Positions 23,831-36,932 of a stretch of 64,000 nt of DNA are shown one piece after another. Position 1 is the first letter of the stretch. Every line of letters begins with the position of its first letter. A model generated the notes under the pieces. The model ran no database searches and had not been told where the DNA came from. It saw only the letters and a program-made list of their open reading frames with translations. Source of the stretch: Cryptomeria japonica. Lineage: Eukaryota > Streptophyta > Pinopsida > Cupressales > Cupressaceae. The stretch lies in NCBI RefSeq assembly GCF_030272615.1, contig NC_081413.1, forward strand, positions 157,175,849 to 157,239,848. Reading direction: 5' to 3'. The position numbers and the translations under genes are program-made.

Positions 23831-25560
23831 GAGTATAGATCACTGAGTTCTTTGAGTATGTGGTAGTACAAACTGTTGAGGTGGATGTCGATGTGGATTG
23901 CCAACTATGTGATATGAGGCAGGCAACTAGGCCAACTAGGAGGCCAACTGGGCGAATCCGGTGGTATTGGACCCAAAGGCAGTTCTAAGTGGCAGGTAGT
24001 GGAAATTTTCGGCGAGCGGTGAAGTCGCCGGTAGTGGGGTCGGAAGTGAAGAGTGTCGGTGAATGGTGAAGTCGCCAGGAAGGGGTGGTTGCCGAAGAAA
24101 GAGACGGTGGTCGACTGGAGAAAACATGCTGGTTGCGGGGCTGAGACACAACATGGTGCCGGAAGACGCAGACAAGTTTGTCGGGGGTCGGCAGGAAAAT
24201 GTGTTAGAGCAGGTTGACGAGAGATTAGGCTGGTGAACGAGAAGCGCGACAGCCACGGGAGCCGGAGAAGCAGCGAGTGCTAGTGGGAGGGGCAAACAGG
24301 GTGGCACCGAGCAGAGGAGAAGCGGCATGGGTGGCTGACAGTTGACCAACTGGAGAATGTAGAGGCACGGGAGGACTACAGAGTAGAGTACGGTGTCAGG
24401 CGACGAACCCTGCCAATCAATAAAATCTCTGCAAAAAAAATGTGCAGTACGGGTATGGTGGGCGGGGGTGATTTGACTCCCCCCACAAATATAATATTTT
24501 GAATTTTTTTTGAAAATCCGTACCACACTAGCCAAATTGGCTAAATTTATCTTTGCAGTTCAACCTCTTCTCTGGATTGTAGTCTGGATTTCTATGTATT
24601 CAGTGAGACTCCTTTTGTGATGAGCAGTGCGCTCTAGGCTATTGGCTTTCTTGCAAGTGTAGAACCCTCAATTTTAATTTACATACTTACTGCAGAAGTA
24701 TTATCGTACTGTGGGTAGGCTTCCCACCGACCGATGACCTATGCTCTGATACCATGTAGATTTTTGTCATCACACCAAAAGCACGTGTTTTTGGTGTGAC
24801 GACAAAATCTCACATGGTATCAGAGCCATTAGAGCGCGATTGATTTGTCTTGGAGAGATTTTGGAGGACATCAAGAGGTAGATCTAAGGAGAAACATTTT
24901 TTGGAGGCATCGTAGACCAGATCCGACCTCACCATCGCATCCGGGTGGCCATTTCCATGAATTTTGACTATAAAGTCGCCTATATTTGGTGAAAGTGCGA
25001 TTCGGGGCTTGGAGGAAAAATTTAGCCAATTTGGCTAGTGTGGTACGGATTTAAAAAAATAAATAAATTTTTGTTTTTTATTTTTTGTGGAAAAAATTGT
25101 TATTCCTTGTTTGGTATTTCACAGTTTTTCTATATATCAAAAATTCTTTAAAAAATATATTATTTTACGAAGGGATCAACCCCCCGGCACTATACTGTCA
25201 ACTTAATTTTTTGCAGGTTGTACCATAGCTGGTACCGCCCGTGACTCCTCTGCGGCCGCTGTACCCATACCTCCACTTGCTACCCCCACCGTCGGCCAAT
25301 CCCTCCTGACAGCTAGAATAACAACGGTGGCCACTACACCGCTCTGGGCTTGGATGCCGTTGTACCATCTAGCAACCCTGACTCCTTCTGGTCCTATCTT
25401 CCATAGGCCCGAAGTATACTACTCCTGGCAACCCTTGACTGACCCATGCTTCCTGCCGCCGTCACTGACCTGCTCTAGCGACCTTTCGGCTCCCGTGTCC
25501 CTTCCGCTCCGACTTCCTTTGGCTCCTAGCTCCACTGACGGACCCTCCAACCGCTAAGAT
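23831..25560. repeat. Head-to-head inverted pair of LTR-end/primer-site leaders
   Basis: A near-perfect palindrome at 24743-24826 consists of GCTCTGATACCA, a 60-bp TG...CA palindromic core (24755-24814) and TGGTATCAGAGC. Primer sites thus point away from a shared centre. About 230 bp out on each side the arms again match in inverted orientation (24518-24551 and 25018-25049, GCCAAATTGGCTA core). Each arm then leads to GC-rich, proline/leucine-coding-like sequence (minus frame 24535-23936; plus frame 25230-25557). The core's TGTGAGATTTTG equals the LTR end of element D, so these may be two truncated LTR ends joined tail to tail. Confidence 0.6.
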
Positions 25561-25835
25561 CTTCGTTGGCGACTCATCCACGTGACCATCGACGACCTTC
25601 AACCGTCCGACACCCACCTACTCTGGCTGCTCCAAGGGCCATGCGGCTGCCACATAGACTTCTGCAGCGCCACACAGTTGTCCTTCCACTGCCACGTTGT
25701 GCCAAGTCATCTTGCCAACTGGACCATCTCATTTGCCATACGATCCAGACCATACTGCCACGCAGGAGACAAGTCACCAGTCCATACTGCCACATCATCC
25801 ATACGTTTGACACGTGTCATGACCCGGTTTGCCAC

Positions 25836-25851
25836 GCCAACTCTGATACCA
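25836..25851 (-). other. Primer-binding site of element D
   Basis: On the minus strand TGGTATCAGAGTTGGC begins immediately after the LTR. The first 11 bases match the tRNA-Met-type site. Confidence 0.85.
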
Positions 25852-26308
25852 TGTGATATTTTGCCAAGATCAAGAGCTCAATGAAAAGTACAAAAATAGA
25901 GAGACACAATATAGGCTAAGAATAAATTGTATTCTCATCAATAGATAAATGATCAATAGTTCAATAGTTGTTGTTACATACAAAGAATATGAGCCTGCTT
26001 ATATAGGCAAGGCTATATGGATATGTGAGCACACAAAAATGAAATGTGGCTCAATAAGAAACAAGGGTAGGTAGGAAATAGGTGTGGTAGGTAGGAGAAA
26101 CAATATAATATTCCACATGAAGTGGATCATCCACCGAAGGTGGAATGTAACAACAAGACCACAAAAGGTGGAAATTCTCCTACACACTATCCCATTGTGA
26201 CACAAACACCCAAGTGTCTCATACCCAAACTACGATGAAATGCATTATCCTAAGTAAACTTAATTAAGGTGTAATAATATCCAGCATGAATAAATAATTA
26301 CACCAACA
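25852..26308 (-). repeat. 5' LTR of element D
   Basis: Upstream LTR in the direction of transcription, followed on the minus strand by the primer-binding site. It matches the left copy with modest divergence. Confidence 0.9.
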
Positions 26309-26313
26309 ATTCT

Positions 26314-28620
26314 CCAATATGATTGTGCACATGTTGTTTGAGTTGTTATTTATTATAGTTCTCCACTAATCCACAGTCATGTGAATCATAGGAAACAATT
26401 TTTCTCATGTTTTATTTAAGATCCTTAAATTTATTCTTTGAAGATTCTACAGTTGGTTCAAAAGTTGATAATTAAGTTGATCGAGTTGATTCCTCTTCCA
26501 CACTGCCAATCATCCCAGGGCTAGGTGCCATGTTTCTATCTAGTTGCTGTTTTATATCTATAATTTTTTTTTATCACCCACCCTAAAAAAATGTTTCTAT
26601 CTTTGTATCAGTTCCAATATGATTAAAAAGGATATCTAAAAAAATGTAAGTTTGAGTGTAAGCATCCACGACATCATCTGCTCAACTTGTCACACAAAGT
26701 TTCTAAAAAAATTGCACCTTCAGAATTATGATTTGTAGATCCTATTCTTAAAATTTCAATCATCGTCGAGTCTAGGAGATTCATATTATTTTTATAAATT
26801 AAAAATATAGAAGCCCTTTAAGGGATTATTGCCACCATTAAAGGAATACGATTCCAATTTTTTACGCCGAGAGGCGTCATATACAACCACAACACAGTGT
26901 GTACATAAAAAAGATTTGCCTACAGTTATAAATGCAAAAATGGAGAATGCCAAAAGATAGCTACAAACGCAAAATGACACATAACAAAGGGCAGTTACAA
27001 ATGGAAGTGGGCAATAAAGAATAAGGGACGCACGGAATTGCAAGATTCATCTTTCCTATATTTGTGAGAGAGCATACCATTTGCCAAATGGAGCAGGCAT
27101 TTGAATAAGTACGATTTCAGCATGCATTGTGATTTGAGAGGTTTGTCGCATATGATCAAAGGTAGTCTTTTTGCATCTCAGCACAACGATTTCACAACAA
27201 GGTATGTAAAACAATATTATTACCAAACTCTTCATCTATGAAAATGCAATTCAAATTTAGGTTTGGAATCGTTTACTTATTTGTCTAATCCTGTTAGCTA
27301 CTCTGCAATGGAGAAGACGTTATAAGCTATAATTGCATAGTCGATCACCATAGTATTTGCGTCTAGGAGTATTTGTAACGTATGTAGCCACTGTTTAATT
27401 ACATCATTGTTGAAGCTATGCATGCAGAGATTTGAGCTCACTGAGACAATAAATGGCGACCTTGAGGGCTCTAAGCGTCTCATCAACCAAAATGTTAATG
27501 GCAGCTCCAGTGAAACAAGGTGTCAAGATTCAAGTTCAAACTGTTTATGTATTTCTTGAAAGATGAAACAAGTTGTCCAATGCTCAATGAATTCAATCCC
27601 TTCTAACAAGAATTGCAAATTAATTACTAGAAGAAAGCAATAACTGGCAGATTCATAGTTTTGTGACGTTGTAGGAAAAGGGGTGAATGTTTGAAAAGAG
27701 GGCAAGAGTAAAGTGCCTCCTAAAGGTTGCTTCACAGTCTATGTAGGAAAAGACCAGCAGGAACTTTTCATTATTCACTAAATTATTTGCAGAGTGCTTA
27801 CTTTGTTGAATTGCTCAAGGAGGCGGGGGATGTTAATGATTTTATTAGAAAGGGCCTAAAATTTGTTAGGCGAGTTTCATGCCTGTATGAATCATATGAA
27901 AGTAAGCAATTTACCATGGTGCTAACATAATGATTATAAAAATATAAATATTTTTTAAAAATTGAGCAATTCCAATGCCCGTGTATGCAAATGATGGCTT
28001 GCAATATATACTTGACAAACTGAGATATTAATGTTGCTGTCTAATGATCCAATAACGCACCAAAATTTTATTTTAATATGCCAAATACATGTCAAAGCAT
28101 GCAAACTACTTGCTGTGCGTGAAAAAATATGTTCTTTTATGCTCCAAACTTGCTGAACGTCCCCTCCAAAATGGTTCAATATACTTTTCTTTTTATCATC
28201 TTTGCAAAATAATCTCACTTACCTTTCGTGGGAAAGTATGAATTATTTATCTTGGGAATATTTTTCCGTAGAGCTGAAAGTAAATTATTAATGTAGAAAT
28301 AATTATATAAAAAATAAATAAAATGATTGTAAATGAATAGGAATAATCAATTTCATATATGAAGTTATTTTTTTATCTTTATAGGAATCCTATTATGAGT
28401 GTTTGTTATCTTATTCATTATATTTGTGAATACATAAATGTTACGAAGTGGTATATAGAGACATTTATTTAGAATTTATTCACATCTTAGAATCATTTGA
28501 ATTCAATTTAAAATTTATTAAATATAATTTTATGCAGTAATTTGAAATCAATTTATGAAAATTTCTAACAAGTTGTATTTTGGATGGCAATAGACTAACA
28601 AACCATTAGAAGATGCACAA
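26314..28620. other. Intergenic sequence, no recognised gene
   Basis: AT-rich with short open frames on both strands. A small perfect hairpin ACGCCGAGAGGCGT lies near 26862. An open frame at 27727-27930 (67 residues, including LLKEAGDVNDFIRKGLKF) looks somewhat exon-like, but I could not connect it to a family or to flanking exons. Confidence 0.4.
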
Positions 28621-28679
28621 TTTAAAATAATTATAGAGATATTATACATAATAACTCCCTCTGGCTCAAAACAACCAAT

Positions 28680-30043
28680 TGCAATAGGTGATACCGATTT
28701 TCATCAAAAAATGGGGACAAAAGACAATAAACTATGTAACTGGAGCTACTATCTACTCAGGGAATGTCATCTGGAAGGACATCAATGAGGTTGAAATTGA
28801 AGAAGACCCAAAAAAGACACTTCAATTAGTATTTGAACAAAGGACAAACTTGACAAATAAGGAGGACAAACTCATATGGGCCCCATCTGCAAATGGAAAT
28901 TATACAATCAAAATGGTTATTCAACACTCCAAGACATGATAAACCAACAATAGACCCACAAAGCTTTTTCCTTTTGTTGGAATAATGTAATCATGCCAAA
29001 AGCAGGGTGCTTCTCTTGGTTGGCACTAAAGAAAAGAATCCTTACTAGTGACAAGCTTGCCAAGCTTCAGATAGCACAATAGTTTAAATGTGTACTATGT
29101 GACCAGAAATTTGAAAACGTGGATCATTTATTTATCCAATGTCCATTTGCTCACCAATGTTGGTGTTTTGTTATGATAAAATTAGAGCTATCTATGCCCT
29201 TACCAAACACAATTTGGGAGCTCTTTCAGACGGCCCATTCTCTTCAAATCTTCTTTTTTGTTGTGTATATGGAGATTAATTCTAGCTGCAATCATATGGT
29301 CAATATGGTGGGAACGAAACAAGAGGATTTTGAGACAACATATCTCACCCATAGAGAAAGTGTTTTGTGAAATAGAAAATTCAATCACTGAGCCAGTGAA
29401 CACCTATGTGCAGAAACATCAGAAGAGTAATACATTGTTCACTTCATGGGATGGTGAACTAATAAAAAAATGGAAGGGTATATGTCTACTGGCCAATGGT
29501 AACTAGTCTTCAGTAGGTGAATCAAGGAATGACAGAGAACATACAGTTTGGCAACCCCCTCAATTTGATTTTGTAAAGCTCAACTTTGATGGACCTTCAA
29601 GGGGTAACCCGGGTGAGTTGGGGGCAGGAGTGTGTATTAGAAATCATTTAGGGGACTTATTATCTTTCAAATGTTCTTCACTACCCCAAGGAACAAACAA
29701 TCTTGCAGAAGCCCAATCTTTTCTATATAGGCTATCATTAGCAAAAAAAATAAGGATTCATAAAATACATAGTGAAGGTGATTCCATTTTGATCACCAAA
29801 GCATGCAAACTTAGAAAACCCTCTAACTGGCATATTAGCTATGTTCTTAATGAAATATGGGATGTACTAAACTCTTTTGAAACATATACCATTTCAAATA
29901 CATTTAGAGAGGACAACAAATTGGCGGATGGGCTTGTAAATATGGGGTGTGATCGTGTGGAAGTGGTATTAATTAACAAGAGAATTTATGTCAATTTATT
30001 CCCTCACCTTCAGCAAATCCTAAATGATGACAAGGGAAATTAA
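28680..30043 (+). pseudogene. LINE H ORF2 C-terminal region (zf-RVT and RNase H)
   Basis: Remains of an L1 ORF2. At 28688-28939 is the segment after the reverse transcriptase (EDKLIWAPSANGNYTIK). At 29085-29165 is the zinc-binding zf-RVT motif (CVLCDQKFENVDHLFIQCP). At 29580-30043 is RNase H, starting FDGPSRGNPG with a catalytic Asp, then NNLAEAQ with the Glu, EGDSILI with the second Asp, and FREDNKLADGL near the end. At least one in-frame stop (near 29080) and frameshifts separate the pieces. The reverse transcriptase and endonuclease are lost through 5' truncation. Confidence 0.88.
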
Positions 30044-30110
30044 ATGATCATGACAAGGTGATATGAATAATAACCTTTGATTTGAAGTTTAGGTTCATAT
30101 TAGCTATTGT

Positions 30111-30376
30111 AAAGGCTAATTATTACTCACCTACGAGCACTCTTTTCATAGCTACGGTCGCTCATGTAGATTGAAGGCCGAATGCTCCACCATTTACATG
30201 TATTGATTTGTAGACATGTGACAGGTTCTTCACACTTATCGGTTTTCATAAAGGCTCATTATAACACACCTGTGAATACTTTTTTCATAGCTACGACTAT
30301 TCGTGTACACTGAATGCTGAATGCTCCACTACTTTCACACGTAGAAATTTGTAGTCATGTGGCAGGTTCTTCACAC
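30111..30376 (+). repeat. Diverged tandem duplication in the LINE H tail
   Basis: Two copies of a unit of about 126 bp: 30111-30235 and 30250-30376. Both start AAAGGCT and end CAGGTTCTTCACAC, with many differences in between, so the duplication is old. It lies just after the ORF2 stop. Confidence 0.8.
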
Positions 30377-31072
30377 ATACACCATCACCCAACTAACAAG
30401 ATAAATAAGGCTCGGTACCTGGTATTGTATCCACATAATTGTTGAAAATAGTGAAAGCCGGTGGAAGTTGTATGAGGACAAAATTACTATAAAGGAAGTG
30501 GTTCTCGAGCTAATCAGAAGGTGCAATTTTGGGTAATGAGCAATTACAAAAGAAGGAAAATAGAGGAATCAAGGGGTTAGCTGAAGTAACTCATGTAGAA
30601 TTCAAAATTTGCCATACAATGAGAAGCTTCAATAGAGGAATTGCAAGAGCAAGATCGATTACAAGCCATGAAACTACATAGTTATGATCTCGGTGGCAGA
30701 TTGGGAGTGCCAATATTTAGGCCACATCACTAATTAAATCCTAGGACAAGTTTTTCATGTTCAAAGTAACCTCACAAGGAGAAGCGTGAAAAGGATTATA
30801 GGAGAGGAAATCCTATTTACCCAAACAAGTAGGCTTATCTTCCCCTCCCAATTAGTGTCAATTTTTCTTTCAAACGCATTGGACCTTCTATAGTCATTAT
30901 AATGGTTGGAGATTATAGTTGAAAGAGTGGCACATGATGTCTATCTTCCTGCCAACAAGTTAATCTCTATTGTTCAAAAGTATGATATGTGGGAGGGTGA
31001 AGCTAAAATAGGAGGTCTTTTTCCAAGGTATTTACTCCAAAATGGGCATGCATATATTTTACTATATGATAG

Positions 31073-32516
31073 TGATGCCCTCCTAAATGGCACAAAATTA
31101 GTCTATGATCAAATAACACAAAAACACACAAAACATTAGTGTTAATCAATCTAAAACTAAACTATGAAGGCATACCAAAAGAGACACAAAAGACATGCTA
31201 ATTTATCTAATAAACAAAACACAGATTATGAGGCATCTCCAACTGCCTCTTAGCATGGCTTTAGCTTCTTCTCCCTTGTTCCTCTCCTCTCCAAGTTCCA
31301 AAATAGTGTAGCTCTCAGCAGCTTTTTGCACTATGGATGCTTATGGAGGATTGAGATTTAATATTAAGCTTCAAATATGAAATGAAAAGCTAAATACTAT
31401 GCTATTGATGCTAAAATGATTGATTTTACCAAAAAGACAAGATTTTAGTTATGCTATGCCAAATGCTCTCTAAAAATGTCTATAGCCTAAATGCATACAA
31501 GTTTTCAGGATCTGGATTATGAAGGAATGGGCTCTATTTATAGGAAAAATGGAGCAATGGATGGCCAGGATTGAAGGGTTTAATCAAGGGTCAAGCTTGA
31601 AAGTTGGGGATCCATGTGCACAATTGGCACCAATGAAATGATGACAAATGTCCACATAGGGTTGGGTTGAAAGAAGAGGTTGGAGGCATTAAAGGCCTGA
31701 GAAGACCTCATGTTTATCTAAAGGCTAAGGGTCAAGTCTAAATTAAGATTACCCATTGAATTAAGAGTTAATCCAAGGATAAACCTTTGTGCAAATGATT
31801 AAGAGATAATCATGGTCAAAGCATTAAAGGCTTGATGAGACCCTTGGGTTGAGTAGAGGTTGAGTCAAAACAAATGTTTTAACCATGTGGGAGGGTTGAA
31901 TTAACCATTAATGGTTATTGGAGACTTTGGGGATTAAGTGGTTGAAAGTTGGAAGCCTTTAATGGTTTTCAAAGACTTTGAGGAATTAAGTGGTTGAAGG
32001 TTGAAAGCCTTTAATGGTTATCAAAGACTTTTAGGCTTTGAGAAGTGACTCCATTTTGCTTAGGAATGTGACAATATTTAGGGGATGGATTAGGCTAATT
32101 AGGAAGGGGTTAGAAGAATCTAGAAGGTGTTTAGATTTTGCAAGTGGATTTGGTGGGTGAGGAAAATAGGATTTTATTTAAAATAAAAATTCATTTATTT
32201 CAAAATGTGTGCAAGTTGCATTTGTAGGAAAATGCAAGTGGGGGGGGATAATGATTTAAATAAATGTTTTATTTAATTTATTTAAAAGAGGAATAGGGGG
32301 ATTTAATTAAATAAATAGATTTTATTTATTTAATTGATTGTGAATTTGATTTAATGAATTAATTAAAATAAATTGAATAATTTATTTAATTAATAGAAGA
32401 ATGTTTGGGGATGAATTAATTAAATATTAATTTAATTAACTGATGGCTAGTGGATTTTTAATCAAATAAATATGAAATATTCATTTAATTAAAATGGACA
32501 AATTTATGTGACTACA
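31073..32516 (-). repeat. 3' LTR of element I (1444 bp)
   Basis: Same length as 44893-46336. Aligned without gaps at an offset of 13820, I find five differences, at 31460, 31698, 31727, 32233 and 32473. Three are C/T and two are A/T. Confidence 0.95.
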
Positions 32517-34880
32517 TTTGCCCCTCTTTGAGACGGTGCGGTTTATCGCGTCGTTTCAAAGAAAGAAAAATAGGTGTGAAGAAATGCCCCATAAAATGTA
32601 AATTTAATGGGTGGTATGCCCCCTCGAGAGATGGGCCGAATTTTTTTGAAAAATCGGGCGATCTCTCGAAAAAGAACGAGAAGTGGAGGGGAGGTAGAAT
32701 AGAAGAAATTAGCAACAACAGTGAAAGAATGGAAGAAAAGTAGAGTGAATACGGAGAAACAACAAGCCAGCGAGTACCCTGAGGTCATGCAAGAGATACA
32801 TAGCAGATGTAGTGTGGGGTTTGGATTGATGCTATACAATTGATCAAAATTGGTTAGACAATCTGGTGCAATCGGTTTAATTGCCCCGGTCAAGTCAAAG
32901 CGTAACAGTTGATGTCAGTTGGTCGCTTGGACATGATAAAGTTTGAGTAAGTGAATCAAAGTGACCTGATGTGACTTAGACAATTGATGTAATTGCCCGA
33001 TGAAGTCAAGGTATATGAAGCAAAATACTCGTTGAGACGTAGACAATTGATGTAATTGTCCATTGGATTGTGTTTGATTGGTTGATCAATTGATAGTGTG
33101 TGCATGTGATGGATGGTTGTGGGGAATCATGGTAGCCCCGTTGAGACTAGGTCATTATGATAAATGCCTGATGTAGTCTAGGATTACCATGATCGATTAC
33201 CTGTTGAGACCCGAAGATACTTGATCAGAGTATCTGTTGATAGTCTAGGTGTGCGTGAGTCGATGTATCTGTGTAGAGAGAGTAACTGGCTTAATTTTGT
33301 GGATGAGTGAGGATGGGAAGCGATGAAGGGATTAGGATGATGTTGATGATCAAGATAGGGAGGGTGAGGGGGGATGCGATGTTAGATAGAAGATATGGAG
33401 GACTAGGATCGAGTCCTATGGAAGAAGATGACTAAAATAGAGTATGCATTATTATGACTATGTATGCATGATATGCAGCTATTATGAATGTATGGATGGT
33501 TGGAATGCAATGAAATGCAGTATATATAGATGAGATGGAATGACGATCCATAGTGCTCTATTTTCATCATTGAGCTTTAAAATGTTGGAAGAGAATACAA
33601 GCATCTTGACATAATGATTCAAGATGACTAGAGTATTTCTTACATGGATTTGATATAGCAAGTTAATACAAGCAACTTGATATAAGGGATCAAGTCGACC
33701 AGAGTATTGCTTGCGGAACAGACAAGGATTATCTCCATTCGTGCATGACTTGGATCGTCCTCCTTGATCTTAGGCTGATCAGATCCTGAGACAAGTGCAT
33801 ACCGTACTAAGAAATAAAAACCTTTATCCTATTTGGAGGAAGAGGAACCAAAGAATGAGCATTGTACCTGCAACCAAACAGCATATATACATAAAGAATA
33901 AAGAATATGGATCCTTGGTAATGATTCGTGCTCATATGGTCGAGGTATACGCTGTAGTCAGCAAGCCGTAGTGATCTATGACTGCATTTGGCATAAGATC
34001 ACATAACTTAGTGAACTTCCCACGTAGACACCATTAGTACATGCCCCAAAACTTCATCGGAAATAATGCGCAAACGATACAAAACAATGCTAAAAGATTC
34101 CGATACAGATAAACAAACAATTGAACTCACAAATCAACCAAGTACTTGATAGCCTAACAGAATTTTCTTGTCAAAGAAAATGTTATCTTGTCTTTGTTTT
34201 GGTAAGGAAGGATGCATCCTTGTTTAAAGACAGGTTTGGATTGTTAATGTCGATTGTGTGGTTGATTGGTAAATGGTCATTGTGTGAGTAGTTTGTCAAT
34301 GTTTATTTTGGTATCTGCATGGATGGGTATGTACAAGGTGTTGCCATGTTTTTGTTTATTTTCGATGGGTTTTGTCGATGTTTTTGGATTTTGAATTGTT
34401 TTGAATGTTTTTGGTATTTTTGCGAGATATTTTTGAATGTTTTTGGATTTTTGATGATTGTTTGAATGAAGAACTTAATGAATCATAAGACAATGTAGAA
34501 TCCACTTCCATCAATAGGTTAAAGGCATTGCCCCCAGTTTTAGACATGACCATGAAAAAGCGGGATGCAAGATGTATGGAGTACTATCATAATTGCAGAG
34601 GAATAACAAGCCATGTTTGGGATGGATGGATGTGTGTATGAATGTAAATGTGATCGCAACTAGTCTGAAAAGATAATGGAGCCATTGCCTTTACGAGTGG
34701 CGCCTGTTTGCCAGGTTTTCACCATCGCACTTACCCAAGGTGCCACCGGAGTGGTTGTTCACCGTTTGGATGCATGATTTTTCTTTACTTTTTTGAATGT
34801 TTTTATATTTTCTTCAGGACATTTTTCTGAATGTTTTTGGTATTTTCTGGTATGTAGGGGAGCCTGATGCTCTGTACAGC
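32517..34880 (-). other. 3' untranslated region of element I, with polypurine tract and hairpin
   Basis: 2.4 kb after pol with no coding motif. The polypurine tract AAAGAGGGGCAAA (minus strand, 32517-32529) abuts the 3' LTR. About 95 bases before it is a strong inverted repeat (32624-32647 with 32649-32669, TCGAGAGAT...ATCTCTCGA). Just after the pol stop is a block at 34701-34745 that is shared with element L. ACAATTGATGTAATTG occurs twice, near 32980 and 33044. Confidence 0.8.
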
Positions 34881-36932
34881 TTAGGTATAAAACTGTTTGA
34901 GGTGCATGCTGTTGATTGGATCTGGGAGTGGTTCTCCTTCTGATGTAGCCAACTGATATGCCCCGGACCCGAATACAACAGTGACAACATATGGGCCCAG
35001 CCAATTTGATTCAAACTTGCCTTGATGTTCCCTATTTGGTTGGTTGCGAGGATTCTCTCGTAGGACAAGATCACCTACCTCAAATGTACGAGATCTAACT
35101 CGGTGATTGTAACTTCTACTCATGCGCTGCTGGTAGGCTTTGAGGTGATTGTATGCAGCTTGTCGTTTCTCATCAAGTAACTCTAAGTCCTGAAGGCATG
35201 AGACTCTGTATGCTTCATCATCGATGAGATTGTGCAAGGAAACCCGTAATGATGGTATCTCAACCTCAATAGGCAAGATAGCTTCTGCACCATAGACCAA
35301 TGAATAAGGAGTTGCACCTGTAGGGGTCCGAATGCTAGTTCGATATGCCCATAATGCTGGATTCAGTTGAACATGCCAATTACGACCGGCATCATTGACT
35401 GTCTTTTTGAGGATTCTTAATATGTTTTTATTGGATGCTTCGGCCTGACCATTGCCTTGTGGGTAATAGGGAGTGGAAAAGCGGTGTTGGATATGAAATT
35501 TCTCACAAAGCTCACGGACATCCTGATTTTTGAAAGGAAGACCGTTATCTGTGATGATGGACATGGGTACACCATACCGACAGATGATGTAGTTGAGGAT
35601 GAATGAGGCAATCTGCTTGCCGGTGACTTGGGTAAGTGGAACAGCTTCGATCCACTTTGTGAAATATTCGGTGGCGGTAATAATGAATTTATGGCCTTTG
35701 GATGAAGATGGATGAATCTTACCCACAAGGTCAAGGCCCCATTGACAAAAAGGCCATGGTGTTGTGATTGGTTGCAGTTCCTGTGCTGGTGCATGTATCA
35801 GGTCACTATGAACTTGACATTTCTTGCATTTCCTGACAAAGTAGTAGGAATCCTTTTCCATAGATGGCCAATAGTATCCAGCTCGCATGATCTTCTTGGC
35901 TAGTGATGGACCACTTGAGTGAGTCCCGCAAATTCCTTCATGTACCTTTTCCAAAACCTTTGTTATCTCACCTTGTTCCAGACATCGAAGGAGAGTACCA
36001 TCAAGACTGCGTCGGTATAGGGTTTCAACAATAATGGTATATCGAGCAGTTTGGCGAATGAACGTTTTACGTTGGTTATTTGATTGGTTGGGAGGAAGGG
36101 TGTGATCGCGGAGATAGGTGTAGAACTCACCATACCATGGGGATTCAGAACTGACAAGGCGACATATCATTTCAGATTTAGGGATATCATAAGCGGGGAT
36201 CCAAAGCTGTTCTACCAAGAACTCGTAGCGTGTTGAATTTTGTGGAAGATCTAGGAGAGATGCGATGGTAGCCATGGTGTCAGCAGCTCGATTCTGATCT
36301 CGTGGTATCTGCTCAAAGGTGATAGTAGTAAATGATGTCTTTAGAGTGTCCACCATTTGCTTGTATGGCATGAGTTTATCACCTTTAGTTTGATATTCAT
36401 CGGTTGCTTGTCGAATGACTAGTTGGGAATCGCCATATACTTGTAGTTTTTGTAATTTCCATTGTATGGCTAGCCTGAGTCCTGTGATCAAAGCCTCATA
36501 TTCGGCTATGTTGTTTGTGCATGGAAATGTGAGCCTGTAAGACTTCAGGATGCTATCACCTTGAGGTGTGATAAATAGAATGCCTGCCCCTGAGCCGTGC
36601 CTAGTGTATGAACCATCAAAATATAGTTTCCATGGCTGTGCTTCTGTGATCATGAATATCTCTTCATCTGGAAAATTGGAAATGAGAGGATGATTGCCTG
36701 TGAGTGGTGCATCGGCCAACTGATCCGCAATAACCTGACCTTTGATAGCTTTACGATCTACATACTCAATGTCAAATTCACTTAGAATCATTACCCATTT
36801 GGCCAAGCGACCTGTCAATGCTGCTTTGCTGAGTAAATACTTGAGTGGATCAATCTTTGCAATGAGTTGTACTTTGTGTGTCAACAGATAGTGCCGCAAT
36901 TTAGTGGCTGCCAGGATTACTGCTAGGCAAGC
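34881..36932 (-). pseudogene. pol: Element I second RNase H and integrase
   Basis: A 672-residue frame after the stop. It opens with the end of the native RNase H (DIEYVDRKAIKGQVIADQLA), then a second, plant-like RNase H with all expected acidic positions: LYFDGSYTRHGSGAG, NIAEYEAL, VYGDSQLV, PRDQNRAAD. Integrase follows with the HHCC finger (HEGICGTH...CKKCQ), core D (GLDLVGK), D (TDNGLPFKN) and E (GQAEASNK), and a GPY/F-type C-terminus (LGPYVVTVV). No chromodomain. The domain itself looks intact; inactivity comes from upstream stops. Confidence 0.92.

Larger units (their letters stand above)
13981..26308 (-). mobile_element. Copia-like element D, gag-protease only, with nested insertions
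   Basis: LTRs at 13981-14438 (458 bp) and 25852-26308 (457 bp), with target duplication ATTCT at 13976-13980 and 26309-26313. The Met-type primer site lies at 25841-25851 and the polypurine tract beside the left LTR, so transcription runs on the minus strand. Coding content is gag (17505-18566), protease (split) and an acidic ORF (14869-15459). No integrase, reverse transcriptase or RNase H was found, so it was probably non-autonomous. It contains an insertion at 15887-17509, copia F at 18632-23830, and an inverted block at 23831-25560. Confidence 0.85.

Noticed and set aside
23936-24535. 199-codon minus-strand frame rich in Pro and Leu
   Set aside because: It sits in one arm of the inverted leader block and has no domain. 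The other arm has a similar C/T-rich frame, so composition explains both. Kept only as part of the repeat.
27727-27930. 67-codon frame as a host exon
   Set aside because: No start context, splice partners or family match could be supported.
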